64,000 nt of DNA, taken from Sphingomonadales bacterium. Its GTDB lineage: Bacteria; Pseudomonadota; Alphaproteobacteria; Sphingomonadales; Sphingomonadaceae. The notes below the pieces were generated by a model. It saw only the letters and a program-made list of their open reading frames with translations, did no database searches and was not told the DNA's origin. Location: assembly GCA_016721875.1 (NCBI GenBank), contig JADKHG010000004.1, positions 1 through 64,000 of the forward strand. Direction: 5' to 3'. The first letter of the stretch is position 1; every line of letters starts with the position of its first letter. Positions 8,229-18,420 of the stretch are shown piece by piece. The translations under genes and the position numbers were made by a program.

Positions 8229-9785
8229 ATGGCCGATCTTTCGGAATTGCTGACATTTGACGAATTTTTGCGGCACTGGGCGGCAGATCGCCCAGACCAG
8301 TTGGCGATGAGCGAAGAGGATCGCCGATACAGCTATGCCGAACTGGAGCAACGCACTGCGCAGGTGGCCACCATGCTGCTCCAAGGCGGGCTGAAAAAGG
8401 GGGATCGCATTGCCTGGATCGGCAAAAACAGCGATCTCTATTTTACGCTGTTCTATGGCGCGGCACGCGCGGGAATTGTCATGGTGCCAATCGGTTGGCG
8501 ACTGGCACCGGCGGAATGGACTTTCATCGTCAATGACACGCAAGCCAAGTGGTTGTTTACCGGTGCTGGATTTGACGATGTGGCAAATGCGCTTTCGGGT
8601 CAGACGCCTCATGTCGTAAAGTCGATAAAGGCGGATGAAGCGCGCGCGCTGATCGACGCTACTGTGCGCGCAGAATTTGACGCCGCTGGGCCGGATGATG
8701 CGGCTTTGCAGCTCTATACATCTGGAACGACAGGCAATCCCAAGGGCGCGGTGCTTTCCAATCACAATCTGTTCGGATTGCGCAAAAACGCCAACGAAGC
8801 CGACATGCCTTACACGAAGTGGGAGGAGGACGAAGTTGTGCTGGTCGCCATGCCCTGCGCGCATATCGGTGGGACGGGGCTTGGCGTCATGGCTGTGGCG
8901 TCGGGCTTGCCTGCTTATATTTTGGCCGAATTCACGCCCGACGGCTTTTTTGATGCGGTAGAGACGGGCGGCGTTACCCGGTTGTTTATTGTTCCTGCGG
9001 CCTTGTTGATCCTGTTGCAACATCCGCGCTGTGCAACCGTTGATTATAGCCGCTTGAAATATATCCTTTACGGTGCCGCGCCGATTCCGCTCGAATTGCT
9101 GCGTCAGTGCATTCACATGTTCAAAAGCGAGTTCATCCAAGTCTATGGTATGACCGAGACCACCGGTACGATCTGTATGCTGCCGCCGGAGGACCATGAC
9201 CCCGATGGCAATGTTCGGATGCGCAGTGCCGGAAAGCCTCTACCGGGCGTCGAATTGCGCATAGTGGACGCGTCGGGCAATGATGTTCCAAGCGGCGAAG
9301 TCGGCGAGCTGTGGACGCGTTCTTCGAACAATATGGTGGGTTATTGGAATTTGCCAGAGGCGACCAAAGGCACCATGGCCGAGGGTGGCTGGATCAAAAC
9401 CGGAGACGCCGGATATCTCGACGAAGATGGCTATCTGTTCATCCACGACCGGGTGAAGGACATGATCATCACCGGCGGCGAAAATGTCTATCCCGCCGAG
9501 GTCGAAAGCGCGATTTTCGGCCATCCTGATATTGCAGAAGTCGCCGTAATTGGTGTTCCCGACGACAAATGGGGTGAGGCGGTAAAGGCGGTATGCGCGC
9601 CGAAAGCGGGCTGCACCATTGATCCGGAGTCGGTCATCGGTTGGGCGCGGGAACGGATCGCGGCCTTCAAGGTGCCCAAATCGGTGGACATTATCCCCGC
9701 TTTGCCGCGCAACGCTTCGGGCAAAATCCTGCGCAAGGATCTACGCGCACCCTATTGGGAAGGGCGCGAGCGGCAGGTCAACTGA
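8229..9785 (+). CDS. AMP-binding acyl-CoA synthetase (FadD-like)
   Basis: Class I adenylate-forming enzyme of 518 residues, which activates a carboxylic acid to an acyl-AMP and then the CoA thioester. Motifs in order: the P-loop-like YTSGTTGNPKGAVLSN, YGMTETTG, the hinge and AMP-ribose motif GDAGYLDEDGYLFIHDR, KDMIITGGENVYPAEVE, and the catalytic lysine near the end in NASGKILRKDLR. Length and motif spacing are those of medium/long-chain fatty-acid or aryl acid ligases; the acid cannot be told. GGAGGAG lies ahead of the start. ATG 8225 is out of frame and 8229 is in frame. It ends tail-to-tail with the ankyrin gene, two bases apart. Confidence 0.92.
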   Translation: MADLSELLTFDEFLRHWAADRPDQLAMSEEDRRYSYAELEQRTAQVATMLLQGGLKKGDRIAWIGKNSDLYFTLFYGAARAGIVMVPIGWRLAPAEWTFIVNDTQAKWLFTGAGFDDVANALSGQTPHVVKSIKADEARALIDATVRAEFDAAGPDDAALQLYTSGTTGNPKGAVLSNHNLFGLRKNANEADMPYTKWEEDEVVLVAMPCAHIGGTGLGVMAVASGLPAYILAEFTPDGFFDAVETGGVTRLFIVPAALLILLQHPRCATVDYSRLKYILYGAAPIPLELLRQCIHMFKSEFIQVYGMTETTGTICMLPPEDHDPDGNVRMRSAGKPLPGVELRIVDASGNDVPSGEVGELWTRSSNNMVGYWNLPEATKGTMAEGGWIKTGDAGYLDEDGYLFIHDRVKDMIITGGENVYPAEVESAIFGHPDIAEVAVIGVPDDKWGEAVKAVCAPKAGCTIDPESVIGWARERIAAFKVPKSVDIIPALPRNASGKILRKDLRAPYWEGRERQVN

Positions 9786-9787
9786 CC

Positions 9788-10309
9788 CTAGTTCTTTGGC
9801 TGGGATTCAAGCCCATGATCCCTCAGCCACAAGACAGCCGCATCCATCCCCTTGCAGGTGTCGGAATTGAGCGAGTTCCTGGGTGTCATGAAAAGATTGC
9901 GCTGTAAGGCCTGGCTCTGACTGTTGCGCAGTCTGGGGTTGGCTCCTGCCTGCAACAAGGCAAGGACCTGCCAAGGCTCGTTGATCGGCGCCGCCACTTG
10001 AAGCGCGCTATTGCCAGCGCCGTCCGTCACGTCCAGCTGCGCGCCCGATTCAAGCCAAATCTTGAAATGATTGTGCTTTTCGTTGATCAAAGCCGTCATC
10101 ATCGGTGTGCGGCCGCTCTCCGGATCTATCACATCCAGCGTCGTTCGGTCCCAGGCAATCCATCTTTTTAAAGACCGCGTGCTGCTTTTCCTGATGGCAT
10201 AATGCACGTCTTCAGGAAGCGGCAACACCGTTAGGCGACCAGCAATTGCTGGTGTCGTATAGCCGATGGTCGATGATGCCAGGACAAATACAAAGAGCGC
10301 GTCTTGCAT
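9788..10309 (-). CDS. exported ankyrin-repeat protein
   Basis: 173 residues with an N-terminal signal peptide (about 1-23, hydrophobic FVFVLASSTIG, cleavage near AIAG). Two or three ankyrin-like repeats follow: DPESGRTPMMTALINEKHN and DGAGNSALQVAAPINEPWQ. A C-terminal region has a single Cys. It is likely periplasmic and bound to a partner protein; no enzyme domain is visible. The TAG stop is part of a TAGGGTCAG string, the terminal motif of the repeat family at 13628, 26084 and 35144. About 100 bp separate it from the RTX gene upstream on the same strand. Confidence 0.75.
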   Translation of the reverse strand: MQDALFVFVLASSTIGYTTPAIAGRLTVLPLPEDVHYAIRKSSTRSLKRWIAWDRTTLDVIDPESGRTPMMTALINEKHNHFKIWLESGAQLDVTDGAGNSALQVAAPINEPWQVLALLQAGANPRLRNSQSQALQRNLFMTPRNSLNSDTCKGMDAAVLWLRDHGLESQPKN

Positions 10310-10413
10310 CAGGGTCTGGGCCCTAGATGCTTTCCGTAAAAAAATAGGCCGCGCGCGTCACAGGAAGGGGATACGCTAGCGCGCGCGGCAGTGCCGGCTC
10401 AGGGGCCGACACG

Positions 10414-13400
10414 TCACAGGATGATGTCGCTCGCCGCAATTGGCGGCGGCAAACCATTGCCTGCAGAAATCTGGATCTGGAAATCGGCAACGCCGTCGCC
10501 GTTGATGTCGCCGGACAATATGCCATTGGCGTAACGCAACTCTCCGGCGACATTGTGGAATGCCGAATTACCGATAAAGCTGAAACTCTGATTGCCTGCA
10601 GCCGCGCTGTTCGCATCAATCGCCGACAGATCAATCAGGTCGGAGCCTCGCGTGAAATCGAGGATGCGGTCACGATTGCCTTTACCGACGCCACTGTCGC
10701 TGGCGACTTCAAAGACGAAACGGTCAGCACCGCTGCCACCCGACAATATATCTTCACCGGTCCCGCCGATGATGGTGTCATTGCCGGCACCGCCATCGAT
10801 GCTGTCGTCACCCCAGCCGCCGATCAGGCGATCATCCCCGGCATTGCCGAACAGCAGATCGGCGCCGATCCCACCATCAATCTCGTCATTGCCATCACCA
10901 CCCAGCACGAAGTCGCGTCCCTGCCCGCCAAAGATGAAGTCATTTCCAGAGCCCCCATCGACAAAATCGTCGCCCAGACCCGCATCGACAACATCGTTAC
11001 CATCGCGGGCAAAGATGATGTCCGATCCGCGTCCGGCATTGATTTCGTCATCGCCATTGCTGCCAAACAGGAAATCGCTGCGATCGGTACCTTCGATGGG
11101 GTTCAGCGGACCATTTTCGATCACATCGGTAACTGCGATAGTCGTGGTCAGGTCACGGCTGAGCCCCCCCTGATCGGTAACCCGCACGGTCACATTGTGG
11201 CTGCTCGCCGCCTCGAAATCGAGCAGTGCGCCATTGGCAACTGTCAACTGGCCAGTCGTTGTGTTGATCGCGAAGCGGCCACCGGCATTGTCAACCAGAC
11301 CGTAGGACAGAGTTGCGCTGGCGTCTGGGTCAGTTGCCGCAAACTGCGCGACAACGGCGCCGCTTGCGCTGTTTTCAGCAACCGATCCGCCCGTCGTGCG
11401 GCTTAGGCTATCGGGTGCCTCATTGGCGTTGCTGACCGTGATGGTGAAGCTTTCGTCATAGCTCGCACCCGCCGCATCGGTCACGCGGATAACGATGCCG
11501 TGCGACGCTGCTGCTTCAAAATCCAGTACCGCGCCGGTTGCGACCGTGACGGCACCCGTCACCGCATCAATCGCGAAACGCCCACCTGCGTCATTGGCCA
11601 GACTGAAACGCAGCGTGTCGCCATTGTCACGGTCGGTTGCGGTAGCAGTGCCGACGACTATGCCCGCTGCGGCATTTTCCACCACATTTGCACCTGACAG
11701 CGCGATGTCAGTGGGTGTGTCATTTACGGCAGTGATGTCGAGCGCAAAGGTTGACGCGGCAGTCAGACCGCCACTGTCGGTTGCGGTCACACGGATCGAC
11801 AGGCTGCTGTTGAAATCGGCAGGCGGGGTGCCGGTGAAGCTGCCTGTGGCAGGATTGAATGCCAGCCATGCAGGGAGCGCGGAACCGTCGGCGAGCGTCG
11901 CCGACAATGTGAGCGTTGCATCATCGACATCGGTAAAGCTGCCCGCTGGCAGAGCAAAGCTGACGGCACTGTCTTCGGCAAAGGCCTGATTGGCAAGTGC
12001 AGCGGCAACAATGGGCGCGTCGTTGACGGCGGCAACCGACAGCGTAATCGTCGCGATATTGCTGTTTGCGGACCCGTCATTGGTGCGGAAGGTAAAGCTG
12101 TCCGCCCCGGCATAATTGGCATCGGGCGTATAGCTGTAGCTGCCATTTGCGTTAAAGGTCAGCGTGCCGTGCGTCGGGCCATTGACCAGGCTATAGGTAA
12201 GCGCGTCATTATTGGCGTCGGTGGCAACCGCCTGCCCGCTCAGCGTGCCATCTTCCGCGCCCGAAGCTGAACCATCCTGCGCAGCCGGCGCGCTATTGAT
12301 CACGGTGCCGGTGGTAAAGTCGCGCCGACGCCAGACGTCGAGATTGAGGTCGGGGTCATAGGAGCCCGACAATTCGGTCAGGTCGCGGTGGTCAAGCCAA
12401 AGCGCCGAGAACCCACCGCCGGGCCGCGCTTCCAGCTGCAGATGTGATTGGTCGCCTGCCCCGCTGACATTCAGGGTAACGGGGTCACCTATCGCTGCTC
12501 CGTCACGCCCAAATTGCCTTGCTACAATCGCGGTTCCGCTCTGGTCGCCATTCACCCACTGCCCCTCAGCACGCGCAACAACAAAGGTCATGTCAGGCAG
12601 CGCAGTAACGCTTATGGCAAAATCGGCGGCTACACCGATATTGGCACCCAATGCAGTTTTCAGGCCTTGGGGCGAGCCATCGGCATTGAACAACTGAAAT
12701 GTTGTTCCGCTTATGTCATTCCACAACATGACAAAAGAACCATCGGAAAAAGCCGCCATGACGGGTTCTACATTGCTCGTCGTGAAGCCATAGAATGAAC
12801 TCGCCTGATCGACTTCAAACGCGGCGGTTATACCCACGCCAGAGCTGTCGAAAACCTGCGCGTGAAGAGTTGGAGTGTCATATTCCACCAAAACCGGCTC
12901 AACCCACGTCACCACGATATTACCGTTCGGCAAGACTTCGATGTCGGCATTGATCGGTCCGCCGGTGTTCTGAACATTGGCGTTGACAATCGTTTCGCTG
13001 ACGATCTGACCAGTGCCGTCAAAATTCTCAAAACGGCCTTATGGTCATACGCGAATGTGCCATCACCATTGGGCGTTTCAAACAGGTCGACGGCAAACAC
13101 CGCTAGACGTCCGTCAGGCAAAGCTTGCATTTCGAAGGTGGCGCCCTGCGAAGCATATTGCAGCGACTGCCCGACAACATTGCCAGCGCTGTCATAACGG
13201 ACAAACTGCACACCCTCGCCAGACAGCGAAATCTGCGCAAAGAATCCACCGTCGGACGTTGCAACTGCGTCCAGAAACAAACGGGCATCTCCCATTTCCG
13301 TCGGCGCAGCAAATGCAGGGCCAACCGGGTTACCCTGAGCGTCAAAGATTTGCATCCACGCCGAAACGCCGCCGAGGGGCGTGACCACATCCCATCCCAG

Positions 13401-13520
13401 CAACGTATTGCCATTGGCGAGAAGTATTGCCTTTGTCGGAACTATTGCGCCGGGCGTTTCGCTACCGACGTCGGGTGCGTTCGGATTGAACGTGGTTTCG
13501 GTGTTTCCAGTGATCGGCAT
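10414..13520 (-). CDS. large VCBS/cadherin/RTX repeat protein, one-base frameshift near 13021
   Basis: Predicted secreted protein of about 1035 residues after correction. The N-terminal ~290 residues are repeats of the kind LPNGNIVVTWVEP and ARPGGGFSALW, suggesting a beta-propeller. Then come a VCBS/Big-type module (SYSYTPDANYAGADSFTF), a dystroglycan-type cadherin module, two near-identical cadherin modules (GGRFAIDAVTGAVTVA and GGRFAINTTTGQLTVA), and about seven RTX nonapeptides such as GGSGNDFIFGG. The C-terminus is of the type exported by type I secretion; no T1SS genes are nearby. ATG 13520 has AGGAG upstream. A missing T in a T-run near 13021 splits the frame; restoring it gives LRIFDGTGQIVSETI. 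Calcium-dependent adhesin or surface protein is the best guess. Confidence 0.85.
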
Positions 13521-13627
13521 GGTTACAAACTCCTTTACGAGCTTGCTATTCGCTGGGCGGGTCAAAAAGAATGGCAGCAAATGAACCAGTACACCGGCAG
13601 ACCCTGCCAATGTTGGACAAAGCAGTT

Positions 13628-13674
13628 TAGGGTCAGGGCCTAATAAATGCGCATTTAATAGGTCCTGACCCTAG
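13628..13674. repeat. 47-bp palindromic minimal copy of the TAGGGTCAGGACC element
   Basis: The left end TAGGGTCAGGGCCTAATAAA and the right end TTTAATAGGTCCTGACCCTA meet over a central ATGCGCAT. It looks like the two terminal inverted repeats of the ~265-bp elements at 26084 and 35144 joined with the middle lost. The right end supplies the TAG stop of cysQ. In RNA it would fold into a long hairpin with few mismatches and might end transcription from cysQ. Confidence 0.8.
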
Positions 13675-14396
13675 GCCTTCATCGCTGCAAAGACCGGATC
13701 GACCCATTCTTTCCGGCAGATCAGCAAGTCGGGCATGTAGACATCGGCCTGATTGTAGATCAGCGGACTGCCATCGACGCGGCTGATGTGCAGGCCGTGC
13801 GCGGCGGCGACGGCGGCTGGGGCGCAGCTGTCCCATTCATATTGCCCGCCGGTGTGCAGATAGATTTCAGCCTCTCCACGGATGATCGCCATCGCTTTTG
13901 CTCCAGCGCTGCCCATTGGGACAAGGTCTGCACCGATTTTCTCTGCGACGGCAACGGCTTCGGCTGCGGGGCGGGTGCGGCTGACTACCATCCGTGGCGT
14001 GTTGGCAGCGGCTGGTAACGGCTGCGGCTGGTCAGTGCGCAGAATAAGTCCAAGTCCAGGCAGGGCGACCGCGCCAACGGTCGGCACGCCATCGACGGCA
14101 AGCGCGACATGTACAGCCCAGTCAGTACGTTCCTCGCCATATTCGCGGGTGCCATCGACGGGATCGATAATCCACACGCGCGATTTGGACAGGCGTCCGG
14201 CATCGTCCTTTTCCTCTTCGGACAACAGCCCGTCATCGGGCCGTTGTTCGCGGATTGCGTGGCAAAGGAACTGGTTGGCGGTCTGATCCCCCGCCTTGCC
14301 CAGCGCCTTCAGCGACAACAGGCCAGAGGCGCGCACTTCAAGCAATAATTTGCCCGCGACATGCGCAAGATGGGCGGCGAGTTCGGCGTCGTTCAT
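13671..14396 (-). CDS. cysQ: 3'(2'),5'-bisphosphate nucleotidase
   Basis: 241-residue member of the inositol monophosphatase-like family, which hydrolyses 3'-phosphoadenosine 5'-phosphate (PAP), the by-product of PAPS use. Metal-binding motifs are present: LLSEEEKDD, VWIIDPVDGTREYGE and YEWDSCAPAAVAAAHG. It lies 11 bp after cysNC in the same direction, so it is the last gene of a sulfate-activation operon, which fits PAP removal. The stop codon is inside the palindromic repeat at 13628-13674. Confidence 0.9.
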   Translation of the reverse strand: MNDAELAAHLAHVAGKLLLEVRASGLLSLKALGKAGDQTANQFLCHAIREQRPDDGLLSEEEKDDAGRLSKSRVWIIDPVDGTREYGEERTDWAVHVALAVDGVPTVGAVALPGLGLILRTDQPQPLPAAANTPRMVVSRTRPAAEAVAVAEKIGADLVPMGSAGAKAMAIIRGEAEIYLHTGGQYEWDSCAPAAVAAAHGLHISRVDGSPLIYNQADVYMPDLLICRKEWVDPVFAAMKA

Positions 14397-14407
14397 CGCT
14401 TTGTCCC

Positions 14408-16332
14408 TTATTTCAGCGGCATGATAGCGCGGATGATATGCTCGGCAGCCTCGGCAGGCGTCATCTCAACCGTGTTAACACGTATTTCAGGGTTTAGCGG
14501 CGCTTCATAGGGGCTGTCGATCCCAGTGAAGTTTTGAGCGCACCCGAACGGGCCTTTTTGTAAAGACCCTTCACGTCACGAGCCTCGGCCACTTCCAAGG
14601 GCGTATCGACGAATATCTCGATAAACTCGCCTTCGGGCAGCATCGCCCGCACCATGTCGCGTTCCGCCCGGAAAGGGCTGATGAACGCGGTGAGCACGAT
14701 CAGCCCCGCATCGGCCATCAGCTTGGCCACTTCACCCACGCGGCGGATATTCTCGATACGGTCGGCCTCGGTAAAGCCGAGGTCCTTGTTGAGGCCGTGG
14801 CGCACATTGTCCCCGTCGAGCAGGAAGGTGTGCCGGTTCATCAGGTTCAGCGACTTCTCCACCTCATTGGCGATGGTCGATTTGCCCGAACCCGAAAGCC
14901 CTGTGAACCAAAGCACGCGCGCTTTCTGGTTTTTCAGCGCAGCATGTTCGTCGCGACCAATGTCAGTCGCCTGCCAATGGACATTTTGCGCACGACGCAG
15001 ACTGAAGTGGAGCATCCCGGCACCAACGGTGCGGTTGGTGATCTTGTCGATCAGAATGAAGCCACCTAGCGCGCGGCTTTCGGCATAGGGTTCGAAAACA
15101 ATCGGCTTGTCGGTTGCCAGTTCGGCGACGCCAATCGCGTTGAGCTCCAGCGTCTTTGCCGCCAGATGCGACCCAATTCCCGCAGGATCATTCACGTTGA
15201 CGGTATATTTGCGCTCCTGGACGGTTGCGGATACCATCTGCGTGCCCAGTTTCAGCCAATAGGACCGACCAACATGCAGCGCGTCGTCATCCATCCAGAC
15301 GATGGTGGCTTCAAACTGGTCCGACGCCTCGGATGGATTGTCGGCGGTAGCGATAACGCTGCCGCGCGAACAATCGATTTCATCTGCAAGACAGACTGTA
15401 ACCGATTGACTAGCAACGGCTTCATCCAGATCGCCGTCGAGCGTCACAACCTTGGTGACAGTCGATGTCTTGCCCGAAGGCAGCACACGGATTGCGTCGC
15501 CAGGCTTGACCGAACCGGTCGAAATCAGCCCGGAAAACCCACGGAAGTCGAGATTCGGCCGGTTGACCCATTGCACCGGAAGGCGGAACGGTTTTGCCTG
15601 GTCGGTGGTGTTGTCGAGCTCTACCGTTTCCAGATGTTCGATCAGCGGTTTGCCTGCGTACCACGGCGTGTTCTCGCTGTTGGCCGTGATATTGTCGCCC
15701 TTGAAGCCCGAGATTGGCATTGCGGTGAAGCTCTTGATCCCGATTTCGGCGGCGAAGGCGGCGTAGTCGGCGACAATCGCTTCATATTTCGCCTGATCAT
15801 AATCGATCAGGTCCATCTTGTTGACCGCCAGCACGATGTTTTTGATGCCGATCAGGTTGCACAAATAGCTGTGCCGCCGCGTCTGTACCAGCACACCCTT
15901 GCGCGCGTCGATCAGGATGACGGCCAGGTCCGCCGTCGAGGCCCCGGTGAACATATTGCGCGTATATTGTTCATGCCCCGGGCAATCGGCGACGATGAAC
16001 TTGCGCTTTTCGGTGGCGAAAAAGCGATAGGCCACGTCGATGGTGATGCCCTGTTCGCGTTCAGCGGCAAGGCCGTCGACGAGCAGCGCAAAGTCGATTT
16101 CCTGACCTTGGGTGCCGACCTTCTTGCTATCGGCGTGCAGCGCTTCCAACTGATCTTCAAAGATCATCTTCGAATCATAGAGCAGCCGCCCGATCAGCGT
16201 CGATTTGCCATCATCTACCGAACCACAGGTGATGAAGCGCAGCAGGCTTTTGTGCTGGTGCGTTTCCAGATAGGCGTCGATATCCTCAGCGATGAGCGCA
16301 TCGGTTTTGTAGATGGTGTCTTGATCGGACAT
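14408..16332 (-). CDS. cysNC: bifunctional sulfate adenylyltransferase subunit 1 / APS kinase, one-base frameshift near 14533
   Basis: Fusion of CysN GTPase (residues ~1-440) and CysC APS kinase (~450-641). CysN has GTP-binding motifs GSVDDGKSTLIGR, DCPGHEQYTRNM and NKMDLIDYD. CysC has the P-loop GLSGSGKSTIANEVE and LDGDNVRHGLN. With CysD it makes APS and then PAPS. The frame stops early at 14494 because one A is missing in the run before ACTTC; restoring it reads GALKNFTGIDSPYEAP and continues to the stop at 14408 (641 residues, ending IIRAIMPLK). This is probably a sequence error. The start overlaps the cysD stop (ATGA). Confidence 0.92.
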
Positions 16333-17237
16333 CAGAAATAGCCCTCCTGCTTTTTCTTCTCCATCGACGCATCTCCGCCATCCTTGTCGATGATACGGCC
16401 TTGCCGTTCTGACGTGGTGGTCAGCAGCATTTCCTGAATGACTTCGGGGAGCGTCTTCGCTTCGCTTTCGACGGCACCGGTCAGCGGGTAGCAGCCTAAG
16501 GTGCGGAAGCGGATGCTGCGTTCGACCGGAACTTCCCCCTCCTTCAGCGGAAAGCGGTCATCATCGACCATCAGCAGCATGCCGTCGCGTACGACAGTCG
16601 GGCGTATGGCGCTGAAGTAGAGCGGAACGATGGGGATGTCATTCAGGTGAATATATTGCCAGATGTCGAGCTCGGTCCAATTCGAGATCGGGAAGACGCG
16701 GATGCTTTCACCCTTGGCTTTGCGTGCGTTGTACAGGTTCCACAGTTCGGGGCGCTGGTTCTTCGGGTCCCAGCCGTGGGTGGCGGTGCGGAAAGAGAAG
16801 ATGCGTTCCTTGGCGCGGCTCTTTTCTTCATCGCGACGCGCGCCACCAAAGGCCGCGTCAAAGCCATGGAGGTCAAGCGCCATTTTCAGCCCTTCGGTCT
16901 TCCACATATCGGTGTGGAGCGGGCCGTGATCGAACGGATTGATGCCACGATCCATTGCTTCCTGATTGTGATAGACGAGCAGTTCCATGCCCGATTCCTG
17001 CGCCATGCGGTCGCGCAGCTTGTACATTTCCTGAAATTTCCAGGTGGTATCGACGTGCAGAAGCGGGAAGGGCGGGGGTGAAGGGTAGAAGGCCTTGCGC
17101 GCCAGATGCAGCATCACGGCGCTGTCCTTGCCGACACTGTAAAGCATCACAGGCTTTTCGGATTCGGAAACCACTTCACGCATGATGTGGATGGCTTCGG
17201 CCTCTAGCCTTTCGAGATGGGTCAAAATACGCGTCAT
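16332..17237 (-). CDS. cysD: sulfate adenylyltransferase subunit 2
   Basis: ATP sulfurylase catalytic subunit, 301 residues from ATG 17237. The PP-loop is LYSVGKDSAVMLHLARKAF; other family motifs are LLHVDTTWKFQEMY, FGGARRDEEKSRAKER and FPISNWTELDIWQYI. It makes adenosine 5'-phosphosulfate, driven by the CysN GTPase. An upstream start at 17294 would add 19 non-conserved residues and run into the divergent promoter region, so I reject it. It is first in cysD-cysNC-cysQ and is transcribed away from a LuxR-type regulator. Confidence 0.95.
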   Translation of the reverse strand: MTRILTHLERLEAEAIHIMREVVSESEKPVMLYSVGKDSAVMLHLARKAFYPSPPPFPLLHVDTTWKFQEMYKLRDRMAQESGMELLVYHNQEAMDRGINPFDHGPLHTDMWKTEGLKMALDLHGFDAAFGGARRDEEKSRAKERIFSFRTATHGWDPKNQRPELWNLYNARKAKGESIRVFPISNWTELDIWQYIHLNDIPIVPLYFSAIRPTVVRDGMLLMVDDDRFPLKEGEVPVERSIRFRTLGCYPLTGAVESEAKTLPEVIQEMLLTTTSERQGRIIDKDGGDASMEKKKQEGYF

Positions 17238-17300
17238 GGGAAAACGGGTTCCTCTTGTATTCTCACGAATCACATTGGCTTCACATAAGAGCACTTGAAC

Positions 17301-17314
17301 CTCCCATTTGGGAG
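17301..17314. promoter_or_regulatory. inverted repeat in the cysD / LuxR-regulator divergent region
   Basis: CTCCC-ATTT-GGGAG is a perfect 5-bp dyad with a 4-base centre, lying 64 bp upstream of the cysD start and 15 bp upstream of the regulator start I prefer. It is placed where an operator would be, but it is short and could be chance; no promoter is clear. Confidence 0.25.
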
Positions 17315-17329
17315 TATATAGATAAATGC

Positions 17330-18418
17330 ATGCGCGTTGATGATGATGGCCTGTTGCAGTCGCTGCACGAAGGGATGTTTGAAACGCCCCTGTGGAACGA
17401 GTTTCTTAACCGCCTGCTGGCGAAGACCGGCGCGCGCTTTACCTCATTGATCTTTCGCCCGGTCGATGGCGCGGATGAAGTGCAACTTTATGGCGGACAA
17501 CCGCCGTCGGCTGAATTTCGACAGATGATTACCGAAGGGGGCGTCCGTGATCCTTTTCCCTATCGCACTATGCGACCCGGTCGTGCCTATGCGCTGGAGG
17601 AGCTGATCGATCCAGCTGACCCCAGTCAAAGCGCCTTTTACGAAAAGACCATGATGCCACAGGGGCTGACACATATGCGTTCGATTCGTGTCACCGAACC
17701 GGGAGGCATTGACCTTTGGCTCAGCGCTTCTGGCGGGCGAAGCATCGGTACTTCGACCGGCGCGTTGCTGACGGCACTGGCACCGCATCTACGCATTGCC
17801 TTGCGCTCTTATGCCGCACTGGAACGCGAACGCTTTCGATCTTCTGTCACGGCCCAGGCGATTGAGCGGCTGAAAATGGGCTGGCTGACGCTCGATAGCC
17901 AGTGCCGTATTATCGAGGCGACCTCCAATGTTGAACAGCTCTTTCAATGGGGTACGCTGCTGAGGCGCGGGCGCTATGACCGGCTGGTGCCGGCATCGCC
18001 TCTGATCGACCGGCAATTGTCGGCGCTCGTCAAATCCTATGGCGAAACGGGAGAGGGGCGTTCCCAAGCGTTTCGATTGAGCCAGGACCCTTGGGTGGAT
18101 ATGCTGGTGACGCCCGCGCACGAACAGACTTTAGCCGGGAATGCCAGACCTGCAGCAATAATCTATGTCAGTGGAGACCGGCGTTCGCAGGCGGACCGCT
18201 GCGAACAATTGGTGGATCTGTTCGGGCTGTTGCCCAGCGAGGCGCGATTGGCGTGGATGCTGGCGCAGGCGACAAGCATTTCAGAGGCCGCGCAGGCATT
18301 GGGCCTGACCATCGAAACCGCGCGCAACTATTCAAAGAAAATCTACGCCAAAACCGGCGCGCGCGGTCATGCCGAACTGGTGCGGATCATTTTGACGAGC
18401 GTGCTCGCGATTAGCTGA
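17330..18418 (+). CDS. LuxR-type transcriptional regulator
   Basis: About 362 residues. A C-terminal helix-turn-helix is seen in LLPSEARLAWMLAQATS, ISEAAQALGLTIETARNYSK and IYAKTGARGHAELVRIIL, the LuxR/FixJ pattern. The N-terminal two thirds lack a receiver domain and look like a PAS/GAF-like sensor, with LTLDSQCRIIEATSNVEQLF typical of a PAS strand. I start at ATG 17330 (MRVDDDGLLQSLHEG) because the 25 residues encoded upstream from 17255 overlap the divergent promoter. Its position suggests control of the cys operon or of itself, but no target is shown. It ends two bases before the convergent ugd gene. Confidence 0.82.
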   Translation: MRVDDDGLLQSLHEGMFETPLWNEFLNRLLAKTGARFTSLIFRPVDGADEVQLYGGQPPSAEFRQMITEGGVRDPFPYRTMRPGRAYALEELIDPADPSQSAFYEKTMMPQGLTHMRSIRVTEPGGIDLWLSASGGRSIGTSTGALLTALAPHLRIALRSYAALERERFRSSVTAQAIERLKMGWLTLDSQCRIIEATSNVEQLFQWGTLLRRGRYDRLVPASPLIDRQLSALVKSYGETGEGRSQAFRLSQDPWVDMLVTPAHEQTLAGNARPAAIIYVSGDRRSQADRCEQLVDLFGLLPSEARLAWMLAQATSISEAAQALGLTIETARNYSKKIYAKTGARGHAELVRIILTSVLAIS

Positions 18419-18420
18419 GA

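Noticed and set aside
10312..10327. AGGGTCTGGGCCCTAG upstream of the ankyrin gene as another copy of the TAGGGTCAG element
   Set aside because: Only a loose resemblance over 16 bases with its own GGGCCC palindrome; too weak to count as a copy.
15166..16341. 391-codon plus-strand open frame opposite cysNC
   Set aside because: It is antisense to well-conserved CysN codons and has no recognisable motif, a shadow caused by codon bias.
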